From the NCBI GenBank assembly GCA_040954595.2, contig CM082578.2, forward strand, positions 18,414,001 through 18,478,000: a stretch of 64,000 nt of DNA, in the 5' to 3' direction. Both the position numbers and the translations under genes were made by a program. A model generated the notes under the pieces. That model saw only the letters and a list, made by a program, of their open reading frames with translations. It ran no database searches and had not been told where the DNA came from. Of the stretch, positions 14,256-26,600 are shown in pieces (the stretch's first letter is position 1; each line of letters starts with the position of its first letter). This stretch comes from Balanoglossus misakiensis. Lineage: Eukaryota > Hemichordata.

Positions 14256-15805
14256 AACCCATCTGTTGTGCAGTTCTGCCACAAACCCTAGCAGCATCGG
14301 CGCTGCAAGCAGTTCCTGACACAACACACCAACAGCACAGGTGGCACGCATGAAAAAGTGAAAACTCTGATTTATGCTTGGCACCTCCTTGACGATTCTC
14401 AGCACTGGCCAATTGGATGCGTCCGATATTGATTAGCCCTGATGAAATTGATTGTTATCCTTTGAGACTCAGGTCAGGTGTGTCGTAAATTCCAATAACA
14501 AAAGGTCTACAAATGAGTTGTAAGTGCAAGATGCAGCAGTATGAAAAACACTGTACAAAGACGCTGAATGTCAAACTCGTCACTACTGTATTAAAGAGGA
14601 ACAAAAAAAATGAATACAATTTCAGTGTCATATGCAGACGCTGTTAAGTGGACTTGCTATGACTAAAGACAATCATCTAGTTCTTTTACGAGACTGGCTG
14701 GCTACTTGAAAAGATGCACTGAGGTCGAGATGAGATTGTGATAGACTTGCTGATAATGAAGGACACGTTTGCCATGAAATTCAGCGAATGAAACCTTTGA
14801 CAGCCTGGAGGAACAGTTATATAACATCATATTTGATATTACTCCCACCGACTGCATTAGATAATGATATTCAAATAGCCTGCATGTGTGCTTTGAACTG
14901 CCAACTGCCACCGGCGGTGCTGTGATTAACCCAGGTATGTATTGGAGAACTGTTCTGTAAACACACCTCCCTGTCAATTTTGATTATTTGATGATCGCTT
15001 TGGAATGAAAGGAGGCTGATGATGGGTGGGGTTAGGTTTTGGATTTTACGTGAAATTGTAAATGAGCATCAATTCATATATGTAATGCACCTTTTTTCGC
15101 GCTAAACAGTATTCAGTCACACTCCATGTATATTTCATAGTGGGTGGGGATTGATAAAATAGATATGCTGCTTCCGTACCTACATGTACTCACATGCACA
15201 TTCTGTGAAAATGGCTTTCTTCTTTCAACTGTTGCTACAATGTAATTACCACCATGTCTGTCTCAAGAATCTGGATTTCCAGATCGCAGTAGATTCAGGT
15301 GTGGTGATTTTTTTTAGTCCAGCCCACATTTTGTGCTTGGTACACACAATAGCAGACAAATTTCCAAAGACAGTTGTATAAATTGTAATGGTGCATATAG
15401 CATAAAATACATGTGTGTGATAATTTTACCCTTTGCTACTTCTTGGCCCCAAATCCAACTTTAGTGTTCTATGCTGCATAGCTGAACCATAGATTTGTAC
15501 CACAATGACAGAATACATGTGCTTACCATGAATTTTATTGGTCAGGACTTTCAATTATATATTTCAACTTGTCTTCCTGTTTCACAATATGTTCATGGTG
15601 TAGACATCAAAACTAGGGGCGTGTGCATTTTGGTCAAATATACTGGCTTGGTTTAATTTAATGACTTACCCTGATAGCTGAAAATTTTAAGGTATAGCTT
15701 CTTCCTTTTTTGTAAATATTAGAAAGTCTAACACGATTTATGTTTTTTCCCCTGATCATTCAATAGCATGGGCGTTTGGTTGGTTGCTTAACTTTTGACA
15801 TGCAT

Positions 15806-15826
15806 GGGGGGGGGGGGGGGGGGGGG
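15806..15826. repeat. Poly(G) tract
   Basis: Twenty-one consecutive G residues. Homopolymers of this length are often length-variable or mis-assembled. Confidence 0.9.
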
Positions 15827-18800
15827 TTAAACAGTGTTTTGTATATTCTTGCTGTATCACTACAGGTGTTTTAGCGTGAAAATACTTCTGGCGTGACTAA
15901 ACTGCAGTGACCCTAGTGTGTATACTTTACACAGTGTCTTGGCTTGTGTACGAGATTTGTTGACAGAGCTCAACTCCCAATCCCCATTGAGAATGTATCC
16001 AAACAGATACTGTGATATAAATGCAGGTCTCTAAATGCATCGAAATATAAGTACCATCAAGATTAAATATATGACTGGTTTATCCTTGATGCCACACTGC
16101 AAAATAGCAACTCGGTTACGGTTAAGCCGTGGTCTGTCCTTATGGTTAATGGTCTATTGGTTGTCCGTGGCAATTGAAACACATCTGCATGGTGCTGTAA
16201 CCTGTAGATTGGGATGAGTTGAAAGGATGAATGGAGAGCCAACAGAGCAGGACTAAAATGGCCATGACTTGATTTTTATGGGACACTCTATGGTGTGTGT
16301 ACCCGGTCATCTCGAACCCTTTTGAAATAAAACAGAAACTCTGACCTAGCTGTACTTCCTTTTGACTTCCATTTTGCGTGTATGCGGAAGTGGTGTAGTT
16401 ACATCTACCCTGGTTTCTCTTGAAATAATGACGGAGGATATTGAACTGAGATAGGCAGTGTATTCTTTGTTCAGCTTCACATGTATTCATCAACAATACT
16501 GGTGGGTAGAATGTACGCTGTTTATGAAATGATAATATATTTACATTCAATAATGAATTGAAATATTTGCCTTTATATCATTTGGACACTTGGACAAAAA
16601 TACATGTAGTAATGTTTTGATTTGTTTCATGGTTAGTGCTGTCCCAGTCTTGAATTTGGGGAAAAGTCAAGTTAGTGTATACGATCATAATAAGCAGTCT
16701 TCTTCAAAGTAGGCCAGTCATTAGAATCCTTTTCTACATGTATTATACTCTGAAGTTGTGATACCCAGTGCTGTTTCAAATGTGAAAGATTCAGCTGGTT
16801 TTCATGCCAGGACTCTCATGCAAAATGTACGTTACTATGACAACCTGGCATAGCACGTTAAATACTTGGCCATTCAGTTTCTGTAACATTTCATTTGAAT
16901 GGGCAACACTTTCTATTTTAGAGCTGGTGGCCTTCTGAGGTGCCATGGTAAAAACACGTTCTCAGTGATCTTGGTAGCAAATTTTTTTTATGATTTTCAT
17001 GCCACTGTTCAGTTACTCTTTCAGTGTTGTATTCTTGCATTTTATTTGCATAATTTAAATGATGTGTATGATAATGTCATGAAAAATTTTAAAAGCAGCC
17101 CTTGTAGGAATAATATTGTTAATTTTTTTTAAATAATACATGTAATTCTTTACTTACTTGTTATGGCTATATTGAATCCTGTGATGACCAAAATTTTAGT
17201 CCAACCAAGAAACTATATAAGGGTGCTATTAATTGAAATAAAGGAAATACTTACAAGAAAAGTTGAAATGGTTGTCCATGATATTTCACAGATTCATCCA
17301 TGTTCATGAATTCAAACAACAAAATTAATTAGTGTGGCCTAAATTGTAACCGATAGCTGTTACATGTATTTTTTGAAATATTGGATTCTGCAGATTTTCA
17401 TTACTATGCAACTTGAATAGGATTAGGTATTTTTTATCATGGCTGAATTTTTTCCCCCCATGTTCCAGGGTTTTCCTATATTAAATATGTACATGACTGT
17501 ATAATCCAACATTGAGAGTAATCAGTGACTGATATGCATGATGGGATGTGTATGACTGAGAGAAGCAAAAGTACTGCAGCAGGTGTACATTGCTTCAACC
17601 AAGAGAATTAAATTTTGATCCTGTGATATGTCTTGGTGTTCCTCATTGTTACGGTTTTATATAGGTCAGATTAATGCCTTTGTGTTTCTTATATGGTGTG
17701 GATTGAATGAGGCCACGAAAGGTTTGGACTTTCTGTGGAGAAGCTATCGTGTCCTGGAGTCCTCACTCGCAAAATCTACATAACACAGTCACTTGTGGAG
17801 TACTTAAGTTGTGACCGAGTTTATCCACAGGATCCACTACATGGCTCTTATGTCACTCACCATTTCAGTGATTGGATATATTATTGATGTCTTAGGTGGG
17901 TAATGTTCTGATGCAAAGCTTTCCCAATAATGTGTTAGCAGATGAAAGAATGCTTGACATGTTTCCTTTTCACAATTCAACATTTTTTCCTTCTTATGGG
18001 ATATTTTTGTTATATTCTCTCTCTCTTATTTTTGCTATCCTGATTTTTTAATGTGGCTCACCTAGTCCATGCCTCTTCATTTTATGCTTGCAAATCAAGT
18101 TAGGTTTGAGTTTTAATGCAGTACAGGTGTTGTCATTTGGAGTTTTTGACTACAGTAGTTGTTGAAACCTCATTACATGCAAACGGATGGCGTTTCCAAT
18201 TAGATTATTTTAAAGTGCTTGTAATTAGCATGTTTATGCTGGATTTTTGACAAAACTATTAGTTACAAAATTGTACACCCTACTTCTGAACGTCATACTT
18301 TACAATAGATTTGCCACATGGTACTGTGATATAGGAGGGATGCACGTTACTAGTACCTCCCCCACCCCCCCCCCCCCACACCCAACCTTTCCCCAACCAC
18401 ACACAGCCAAGAGAGCGTATAGGGATACAGCAGCAGCATAAGTCTGTGTCCTGTATAGTTCAACTGTTCAGCCATCGACAGCCCGCACAAGTTGTTGGCG
18501 CAACCTTCGTAGGGCAAAGATCAGGCTGTTCAGCCATTTGAATTTAGTTTTTGGTTAACCATGGTCATAGGTCGACATGGGGTTGAGGTTCAAAGGGTAA
18601 ACCTGTTCAGCAGTGGTGTACTGGTGTTTTTTCTTGTAAAGTGTGCTCCGTCTCTGTGCGTCACCTGCTATTCCACTTTTGATTGCCTCGGCGTGACATC
18701 ACCGCCTGTAGAGCACAGGATGTGGGCAGAGAAGGGGAACTACTTTTCCACGAGCAAATATCAGTCTCGGTCATTCACTCTTCATTCACTCTACCCTCTC

Positions 18801-21800
18801 TGCTTGATTGGCTTCATATTTCTTCCCATGTATAATTTAATAGTCCATTCCAGGGGCAATCACACATGTGAAAATATGACTCTGAAATCGGTAATGGAGT
18901 GGATTTTTTTTTACCCTTTTAACAATTATGATTTCAAGGCACTTGTCATTCCACGAGAATTTTGTGCCATAGTTTTCATCATTTAATGCAGTTCGTCAGT
19001 TCGTCAATATAAGGCAGTCCACAAGCAGTGTATCTGTACTGTGTGATCTTATTGAATTCATCTGATAACTGTTCAAATTGTCATTCACATTACAGAAACG
19101 GCAAATAATCTGATTGAGCGTGCAAGGTGTAATGTATTTTTAGCCTTATTGAATATTAGTTTAGGGTGGGATCAATTGACAATGTCTTTCCACGGGACCT
19201 CCTTGAAGCTTCTCCAAATGGCCATCGGCAATGAAATGGAATATGGAAAGTAATTGAATCAACGTTTATTATGAGTCTGTTATGTGGGGAGGCTGAACCA
19301 GCATAAATTCACCTTATCTAGAGGAGGAATTAATGTCCCAAGCACTCAGATGACATTTAGAATGCGCGGAGCAGTCGGTCGACAAAGCAACACTGCCTGA
19401 TAGGTTAAACGCACTTTTCATATTAATATGTCATACACAAATTGAGCTTCTCAAGCAAGGACAGACAGAGATGTCCAATGTTGAAACAGGTTGTCACTTG
19501 TCATTAGCACACTTTTCACAGGTGTGCATTTCAATTATGAAGATGGGGTATAAAATGGATATTGGCATTGAAATTTGAGCAAACGCTCTGAGGTGACGTT
19601 CATTTGAAGGATGTTTGTTGTGAGGGATGTTAGCCATGTTATTGTGCTGGAACGTTCGACCTTGCCGGCCTGCTCATATGCAGTTAATGATCCGGTAAAG
19701 TTCTCGGTTCAGTTGGGCCTGTCATATTAATTTTTCTCCCATATTCATTAGCGACAGTATTAATCTGAAGGTATGTTTTTCAACCTTAAATGCGGTATGG
19801 GTTGAGCAGACACTGAAAATTATCACCCCAGCTGTGGTTCAGTTTACACGTGTTCGAACAAAGCAGAATATGTGGTGTTCTGATTATGACAGTTTTAAAG
19901 TGTTTCATGTCAACCAATAATATTATTATGTGAATCTTGTTATCATTTCAGATGGATGCCCGCAACCACTTCAGTCTATAATCAGCTTTGAAAATCCGCA
20001 ATCATTAAATTTAATTCGGGAAAAACAGAATTCCACTGTATTGATTGAATGTAACAAAAAGTTAATCATTGATTGCGTTCTTGCTCCACACTAAATATTG
20101 TCTTTCTCTTTCTAATCGATAAAGGATCATATTTTGTGATTATTAATCCCCACGGATATAGACTGATGGATTGGGCTCCCTCTGTTCATTCATATGGAGC
20201 CCTGACTCGACATGGCTGGACCAATTGCATTCAAACTTGGTACAAACTATAGACAATGTACTAAGATTAACATTCATGTTACTTTATTTTGCTTCATAAG
20301 GGCTGATGACTAGGGTGGCCATTTGTAATGATCTTTTCATGTCTGGTAGCCATTACGCAGACAGTCTGAACATATTTTATTCAAACTTGGCATACATGTA
20401 CGGACAATGTACCATGGTACACGTCTTCCCCCCCCCTTTGCCAGAGAGAAAAGAATCCAAATATTCTAGCAAATGGACACCCCCCCCCCATCGACCAGTC
20501 CACCCCCTTGTACCAATTTGTGTGCCCCCTCTCCCCCTCCATGTCACAGATCAACACTGATAGTGATGAGTGCAAGCTTTACTTTACCCTCAGATCTAAT
20601 CCTGAATTTGTACACAAGTACAGTCTGTACAAAAGAGAGATGCATGACCCAGAATACATTAGACCAAATTAAGGTGGACATTGCCTGGAAGCATGAGAAA
20701 CAAATCGGTATACCAGGTCTGGGCATTGTTTCGACTGTACATGCTGTAGTTTGCATCTGTTCATTTTTTTGAACAGGTATAAATTCCTGAAGGTGAGCTT
20801 TGATATAGTTTATTAGCCTCACGTAAAGGCAATTCCGTGAGCCAACAGGTTTGCAGACTGAGGAGAATCCTTGAGACATGGCAGCTTATCTGTCGGTGTT
20901 GGATTGTTAGTCCTGGATAATTGGCGACAGAAAACTCTCTGTGACTATAAGTATAATTTTGCAAAGACTGGGTTGCCTGTACTTTTTCAGTGGTTTGCCT
21001 GTACTTGTTCATGTGTTGTGTTTATGGTAAACTTTAGAAAGGCCTCCCTTCCTTCCTTGACCTTGTGGCATTTAGAAAAAGTCATCAGCTGTGTTGCATT
21101 TGTATGGACTTTTGGAAAAGGGAATGATGTTTTGATGTTTTGGCAAGTGAAAGATGATCATGATGGAAATTTGTCCATCTGGTTGTTTGGCTATGGTGAG
21201 AAGGAAGGAATGTACTGTTACTGTTATTATACATACACAGCAAAGTTGTGTATTCCTGGTACATTTCATTCCTTCGTGGCATGTATGTCAGCCAAGAAGG
21301 TTTCGGAGTCTTATGTTGGAGGCAATTAAATGTTCAGGGACAGTATCCAATTGCTGTAATAATAAAAAAAAGATGATCTGCTGCTGAATATTTCCATGGT
21401 ATTTAAACACTTTTGCCCCATTTCCCTGTTTGACTTATTCCTTCAATTTACTGGTTGCACAGTTGCTAGTTAAATGATCCAGACACACAACAAATTGTTA
21501 GGAGGTATCAAAAAGAGGTGTCCAAAAGCCCAAAACAACAACAACAACAAAAACAAAAATCTACATTTAGGTACAGTACATCTATGAACTGTAATATATT
21601 GTTTATAGAATGGAATTGCAATGTAAACATGGCCGACTGAGTTATATTTCCTGTGGTGCAGAAATGATTTCACATGTCATTAAATCATGAATATTGATAG
21701 TACAGGATATAGCATTAGCAACTTCAATTCGATGAAAAAAAAAAAAACTTCAGTTGAAGGCACACCCATGCATTATGGAAATGCTTTCTGTGATGAATTA

Positions 21801-23159
21801 TTAATGTCTGAGAAATCCACATGAGAGATTCCAAGGTTGATGTGTACAAAATATATGTGAACTTTTCCTTCTGATCTTTGAGGATTTGGAGTGATGCGGA
21901 ATATGTGACTAGTGTTTTCTTGTCTGTGGTTGTCCTTTGATTGATTTCACCTGCTGCTAGTTGCATTGCTGTTTTCGAGATTTAGGGTGATGAATCGTAG
22001 TTTCACATTAAACAGACATATATCCTACTTTTCAGAATAAATTGCTAACATGTTCATGAAAAGGAATAAATGAAAAGGAACAACATTTATAATTTTATGA
22101 AATGAACTATCGGCACAAATCAGCTCTGCCTTGATGAGTCATGCCATGTTGTCAACATCCAACCTGTGCACTTTGTGGTTAGCAAAGGATTAAAACCTGT
22201 ATCAAAAGTAGAACTCTAATAAACATGTAAATTTACTTGTTAACCGATTTTTGGAGCAATTTTGTTATTACGCACGCTATATTTGGATGTCGTTTCCATA
22301 AATTTGGATTGGCTTATTATCTCTTTAATTTTCCATTTTGACAGATTTCTCTGAGATGTTTTCAAGAAGAACATTTATGGCTTTTATCACTTGTTAATGT
22401 TAGTGTCTTTTATAAAGCTGGAAATTGCCCCTCATGAAGCAAAGCCCCTTTCAGCAAAGAATAAAAATGAGATAGGCAGAAACAACTATCCCACTCATCA
22501 CCTGTATTGCCATGGTGATGACCAAGGTCGTATGAAATTCATGATGCAAATCCGCAATCAGGTGACATTGCGTTGTTGTTGTCATCGTGACAGGATCCTG
22601 TGGTGTTGCAAGTTCTTTTCTGAATTGGCAGAATGTCACTCTTGGCAATCTAAATCGTGCGACGTCATTCATTAAACATGTTGAAAAGGTGTGCAGAAGC
22701 TCTGGATTTTCTTCAAGGTTGATTAAAATGGTTCACAAGGAGGAATACATAGATTGTTACATATGTAAAGTCTTGATAATGGTTCACGTGTACTGACATC
22801 TGTTGCTGATCATCAACAATTGAGCCATTGACAGTGTTCTATTTTCTTGCTGCAATATCTTCAGCTGAACCTGGATCACTGTGAAAAGAAAATAGAGTTG
22901 GGGAATAAAAAGTGAGAAATATATGCAGATGAAGTGGGGGAGAGGGGGACTTGATTGGTCTCATTCATATCTGCTTGCCAGCTGCAGGTGCAGATGGGGA
23001 AACTTGTCACCTGGTTTATCATAGTACAAATTGAAATGACTCTGCTCGGGTCTCCTTAAAGTTACTCTAACATTGAACTCCACAAAGCAGAGCCTATGAA
23101 CACAATGTTAAGATGTCACATACAACTGATCAAGCATATAAGTATGCCTCTGTGCTTTT

Positions 23160-23655
23160 TGATTGAATACCACAGTTGTAATATTAGTCTTGCTCGAAGA
23201 CTGTGTGATACTGAAATGCGCGTCCGCGTTACGTATAGAACGTCCTGTGGACACGTCGCTAATCACACAGTCTTGCCGATTCTGTAAACGCCCTTAAGTG
23301 GTTTTAGTCTTTTACCAGATTTTGATAAGTAGCGGAGAACATTTGAACCTCATATGTCTGTCAATCAAATTTATAGCGTCGCGTCAACATGATGTTCTAT
23401 ACGCGTACATACCACGTATAGAAAACGCATTTTTGGACGTTATCGCGAGCTTGTGTGCGCTTCTAGATGTTCTATATGCGAATTAACGCCACTCATGAAT
23501 ATTCATATCAAATATATGTGTACAGAAACGTACAGTCGCTTTGCCTGGCGACGCGTCGTACGCAGTATGATGAAAGTTCCATTCTTATCGACAGGCACAG
23601 CGACTGCTATAGAGTCTATTGTAATATATGAACTAGTGTATTCACTCACAAGTAA
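23160..23655. repeat. CpG-rich inverted-repeat block, probable relic transposon
   Basis: This block has many more CpG dinucleotides than its surroundings. It contains a hairpin with 13-bp perfect arms (aagactgtgtgat at 23197–23209 and its complement at 23262–23274). The motif 'cgtatagaac' and its complement recur near 23231, 23394, 23412 and 23466. Outer segments 'tgaataccacagt' (about 23164) and 'actagtgtattca' (about 23630) are imperfect inverted repeats. There is no coding content. A short non-autonomous DNA transposon is the best explanation, with uncertain limits. Confidence 0.4.
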
Positions 23656-26600
23656 GCCAGATGCTTTATAAAACAACATGTGAATGAATTATTACCCAAA
23701 CCACAGAGGTGTGATTTTTCATAGGTTGCTCATCTCTTGAGAAAAACACTTTTATTGCTTGAGAAAATCAATATTTGACAAGTGAAGTGACATCTATGAA
23801 AAGTTTTTGCAGCTGCAGGTTTTCAGCCAACATGGTCAGATGTACATGGTAAGGTGATTAATTGAGTTCGAATGATATAAACATGGCAAATAAAACTCAA
23901 ATGTCAAAAAAGGCAGCGAACCTGTCCCTTAGACCTTGTGAAGCCCCAAAACTTGGCTTGATGTCAGTGATGAGCTTAATATGTTTTTCTCACTGTCCAA
24001 ATTAAGCCAACAAAATGAATGCAGTGATCTGGTAAAAAACTGCCTAATTGATGGGAAATTTCTTGATTTTATGAGGGAAGACGAGGTGTGATTAGAGGCA
24101 GTTTACCTCATAAAGGGGCCAGTCACTGTGTAGTGTTCTGTCTTAGAGTGTTGAATTTTAAAGAGTTTATTACTGATGGTCCATCATTATGTGCAGCTGT
24201 GTAAGTCATAACAGTTGCACTAATATTCTGCTGGTATTCTGTGAGCTCAACTACATGTATGGCATTTGGGCATTTTGCATGAAAGAGGTCTTTATAGAGC
24301 TGTCAGGATTGTGTTGGTGAGAGCCAATCACAGGTATAACTATTTAGTGTTTTGTGCTCATGCCAGGTGCCATGATTTTGTCTTCCTACTACTAGTACTA
24401 GTTCGTGTGGCACTTAGAATACATGGCATGGAAATGGCGAAAATGTGCTGTGATCGGTACATTCATGTATGCAGCCAACAACCAATCTACTTAAAATATT
24501 AGGTGATGTTTTTAGCTTTGGTGATTGTCTTGGCTGCTCTCGGGTGTAGCGCCACCTTGCGAACAGAACAGCCAAGAGTCAGCAAAGGCAAAGATGGCGC
24601 CTAACTCTACATCTGATTTTAATCAGATTGGGCCAACAATAACAACCTGTGATAATTGCTATTTGTCAACCTTACCTGGAAAGCGTATTTAAGTGTATCA
24701 ATCAAGTGATGATTGACAAGGGGATATCTGATGGTAGTGATGATGTTTCTGAACAATTCCATTATACTATGACATATATTTAATTATGACTGCTACAAAT
24801 AGAATTTCCTCTCATTGGATTATTTTGATTCATGATTTACCATCAGACACATCAGCAGCCGTCCTGTGGCCTCTCATCTTCATTAAGGTCGGTAATTAAA
24901 ACCATTAGCAATTCAAAAGGGGGCATCTCACTCAGCCTGATGATACTGATAATGCCTCTGGTTGAATTCAGTACATCAGTTCCAAGCTCTGCAAATGTGG
25001 AGCTGGTGGAAATGTTTGCAAGAAATGGGCATCTCGTGAAAATTCTTCTTCAGCCTTGTACTACTAGTTGGAAATCATAGAAGTTCATTATCTTGTTGTT
25101 TTATTCTTTGGTTTGCAAAGTTCCTACATTGTAGGGTGTCATTCTGATTGGGGAGAGCTACATAAACTGTAGTGCTGACCAGAAAGACATGTATTTACAT
25201 TCCACAGTGTCTGTGAATACTGTGCATGGCCCTAGTATTCACAGTTGTCCGTCGGTCTCAAAAATTTATCAAAGCACAGTTCATACTAGGTGATCTTCCA
25301 TGTACTGAATAAGCAGAGATGGTCAGATTCTCTCAAACACAGTGGTTGATAGCATTCAAAGTAACTGGATAGGAATTCTTGACATGTGAAATGTAGAGGG
25401 GCTTTGTACCAGTAATTACCTCAACTTGAAAGATACAGATATTTTTAATTCCTGCATCATTTTAAAATCCTGCATAATCTGAAGATGACTACAAATTCCT
25501 GTATCAAATTGCTTTTCTATTTGAGAGAACATATTATGACTTTCGTTATTAATGTTACAAATTTCAGTTTTTTTCTCTCATGTATTTTTCTTGTCAACAG
25601 AGGAAGGGACATTGTCAGTACATGGGAGTGGATGCACCACAAGATAAGATAACAAGTACATTTACCATGACTGTGCTATCCATATATCCTCTAAAAAAAC
25701 TTTTGAATTAATGAATTGAGTCATGATATATTAGACTTTTTAAGCCCAACTTTGGTAATGTGTGCGCTGCATTTGTAAAAGAAATGTATATAGAAATAAT
25801 GGAATAACGTTAATTGCAATTAGCTCTATCTGGTGAGTGGGCAGGATTGGTCAGATGGAGACACTGTACTCGGTTATTCCAGGCAAATTTTCCCCCCCGG
25901 AAATGTCTGTGCGGCTATGTCCAGTTTCATTTCAGCTGGAAATTAGCTTTGGAATGCTGCTGATAAAATGAAGAATTTTTTTTTTGTCTTTTTGGTGCTG
26001 TAGTGTTCATTCTGATGGAGACAGCACATCAGAGAAAATAGAAAAATAAACATAATATATCACTTCTTATCCACTAATGGAGAGGGCAAATTCACATCTG
26101 CTGTCCAAAAAACATAATTTTGACATAAAAGTGATCTTTGATATGCCTCAGCAACATTTGCAATTGAACGACAATGCTTTTGCTTCTGAGAGTGGTTTTG
26201 TTTTTCCCATTCAAGGCAGGTTAGCACAGGCCTATGCCTTTGATATTTGTTGTTTATGTGCAGGCTAGCACAAGTACAATTTTCAAAGCTATGGCACAAC
26301 AAACACAAACACACACACACACTCAAGATGGCTGCAATTCTCATTTCTGTCATGAGCACAATGTGATTCAAAATGTATGTGCATTGGAGGTCATGATGAA
26401 ACATTCACGGAAACCTGTCACAAATTTTACAGGAGATAAAAAAATTGCAGTTTGAGAAATTAAACCCACAGGTGCTTACTGAATCACTTGAAATTTACTC
26501 CAGTGGAAAAAATATACACTTTTATATGGGGATAAAAGTAGAGTGATATGAGCATTTGCAGCTTGATGTCAAGCTCGGTTTATATGGGTATTCTGGGAAA

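Larger units (their letters stand above)
12232..23159. other. Non-coding stretch with scattered repeats
   Basis: No exon can be supported. The frames of 130–150 codons around 16146–16550, 18561–18986 and 20871–21329 have no recognisable domain and no partner exons. Low-complexity content includes a run of 21 G at 15806–15826, a C-rich tract at 18358–18379, C-rich DNA at 20428–20540, an AAC tract near 21534–21552 and an A run at 21734–21746. Two loosely related segments containing 'ttcaaacttgg' and 'gacaatgta' lie about 150 bp apart near 20230 and 20380. The region lies upstream of, or within the untranslated 5' part of, the ATP2B gene. Confidence 0.6.

Noticed and set aside
16146-16550. 134-codon − strand frame
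   Set aside because: No domain or conserved pattern. Likely chance in non-coding DNA.
18561-18986. 141-codon + strand frame
   Set aside because: Composition and content look random, with no domain or splice context.
20871-21329. 152-codon + strand frame
   Set aside because: No recognisable domain, overlapping open frames on both strands, and no consistent splice partners.
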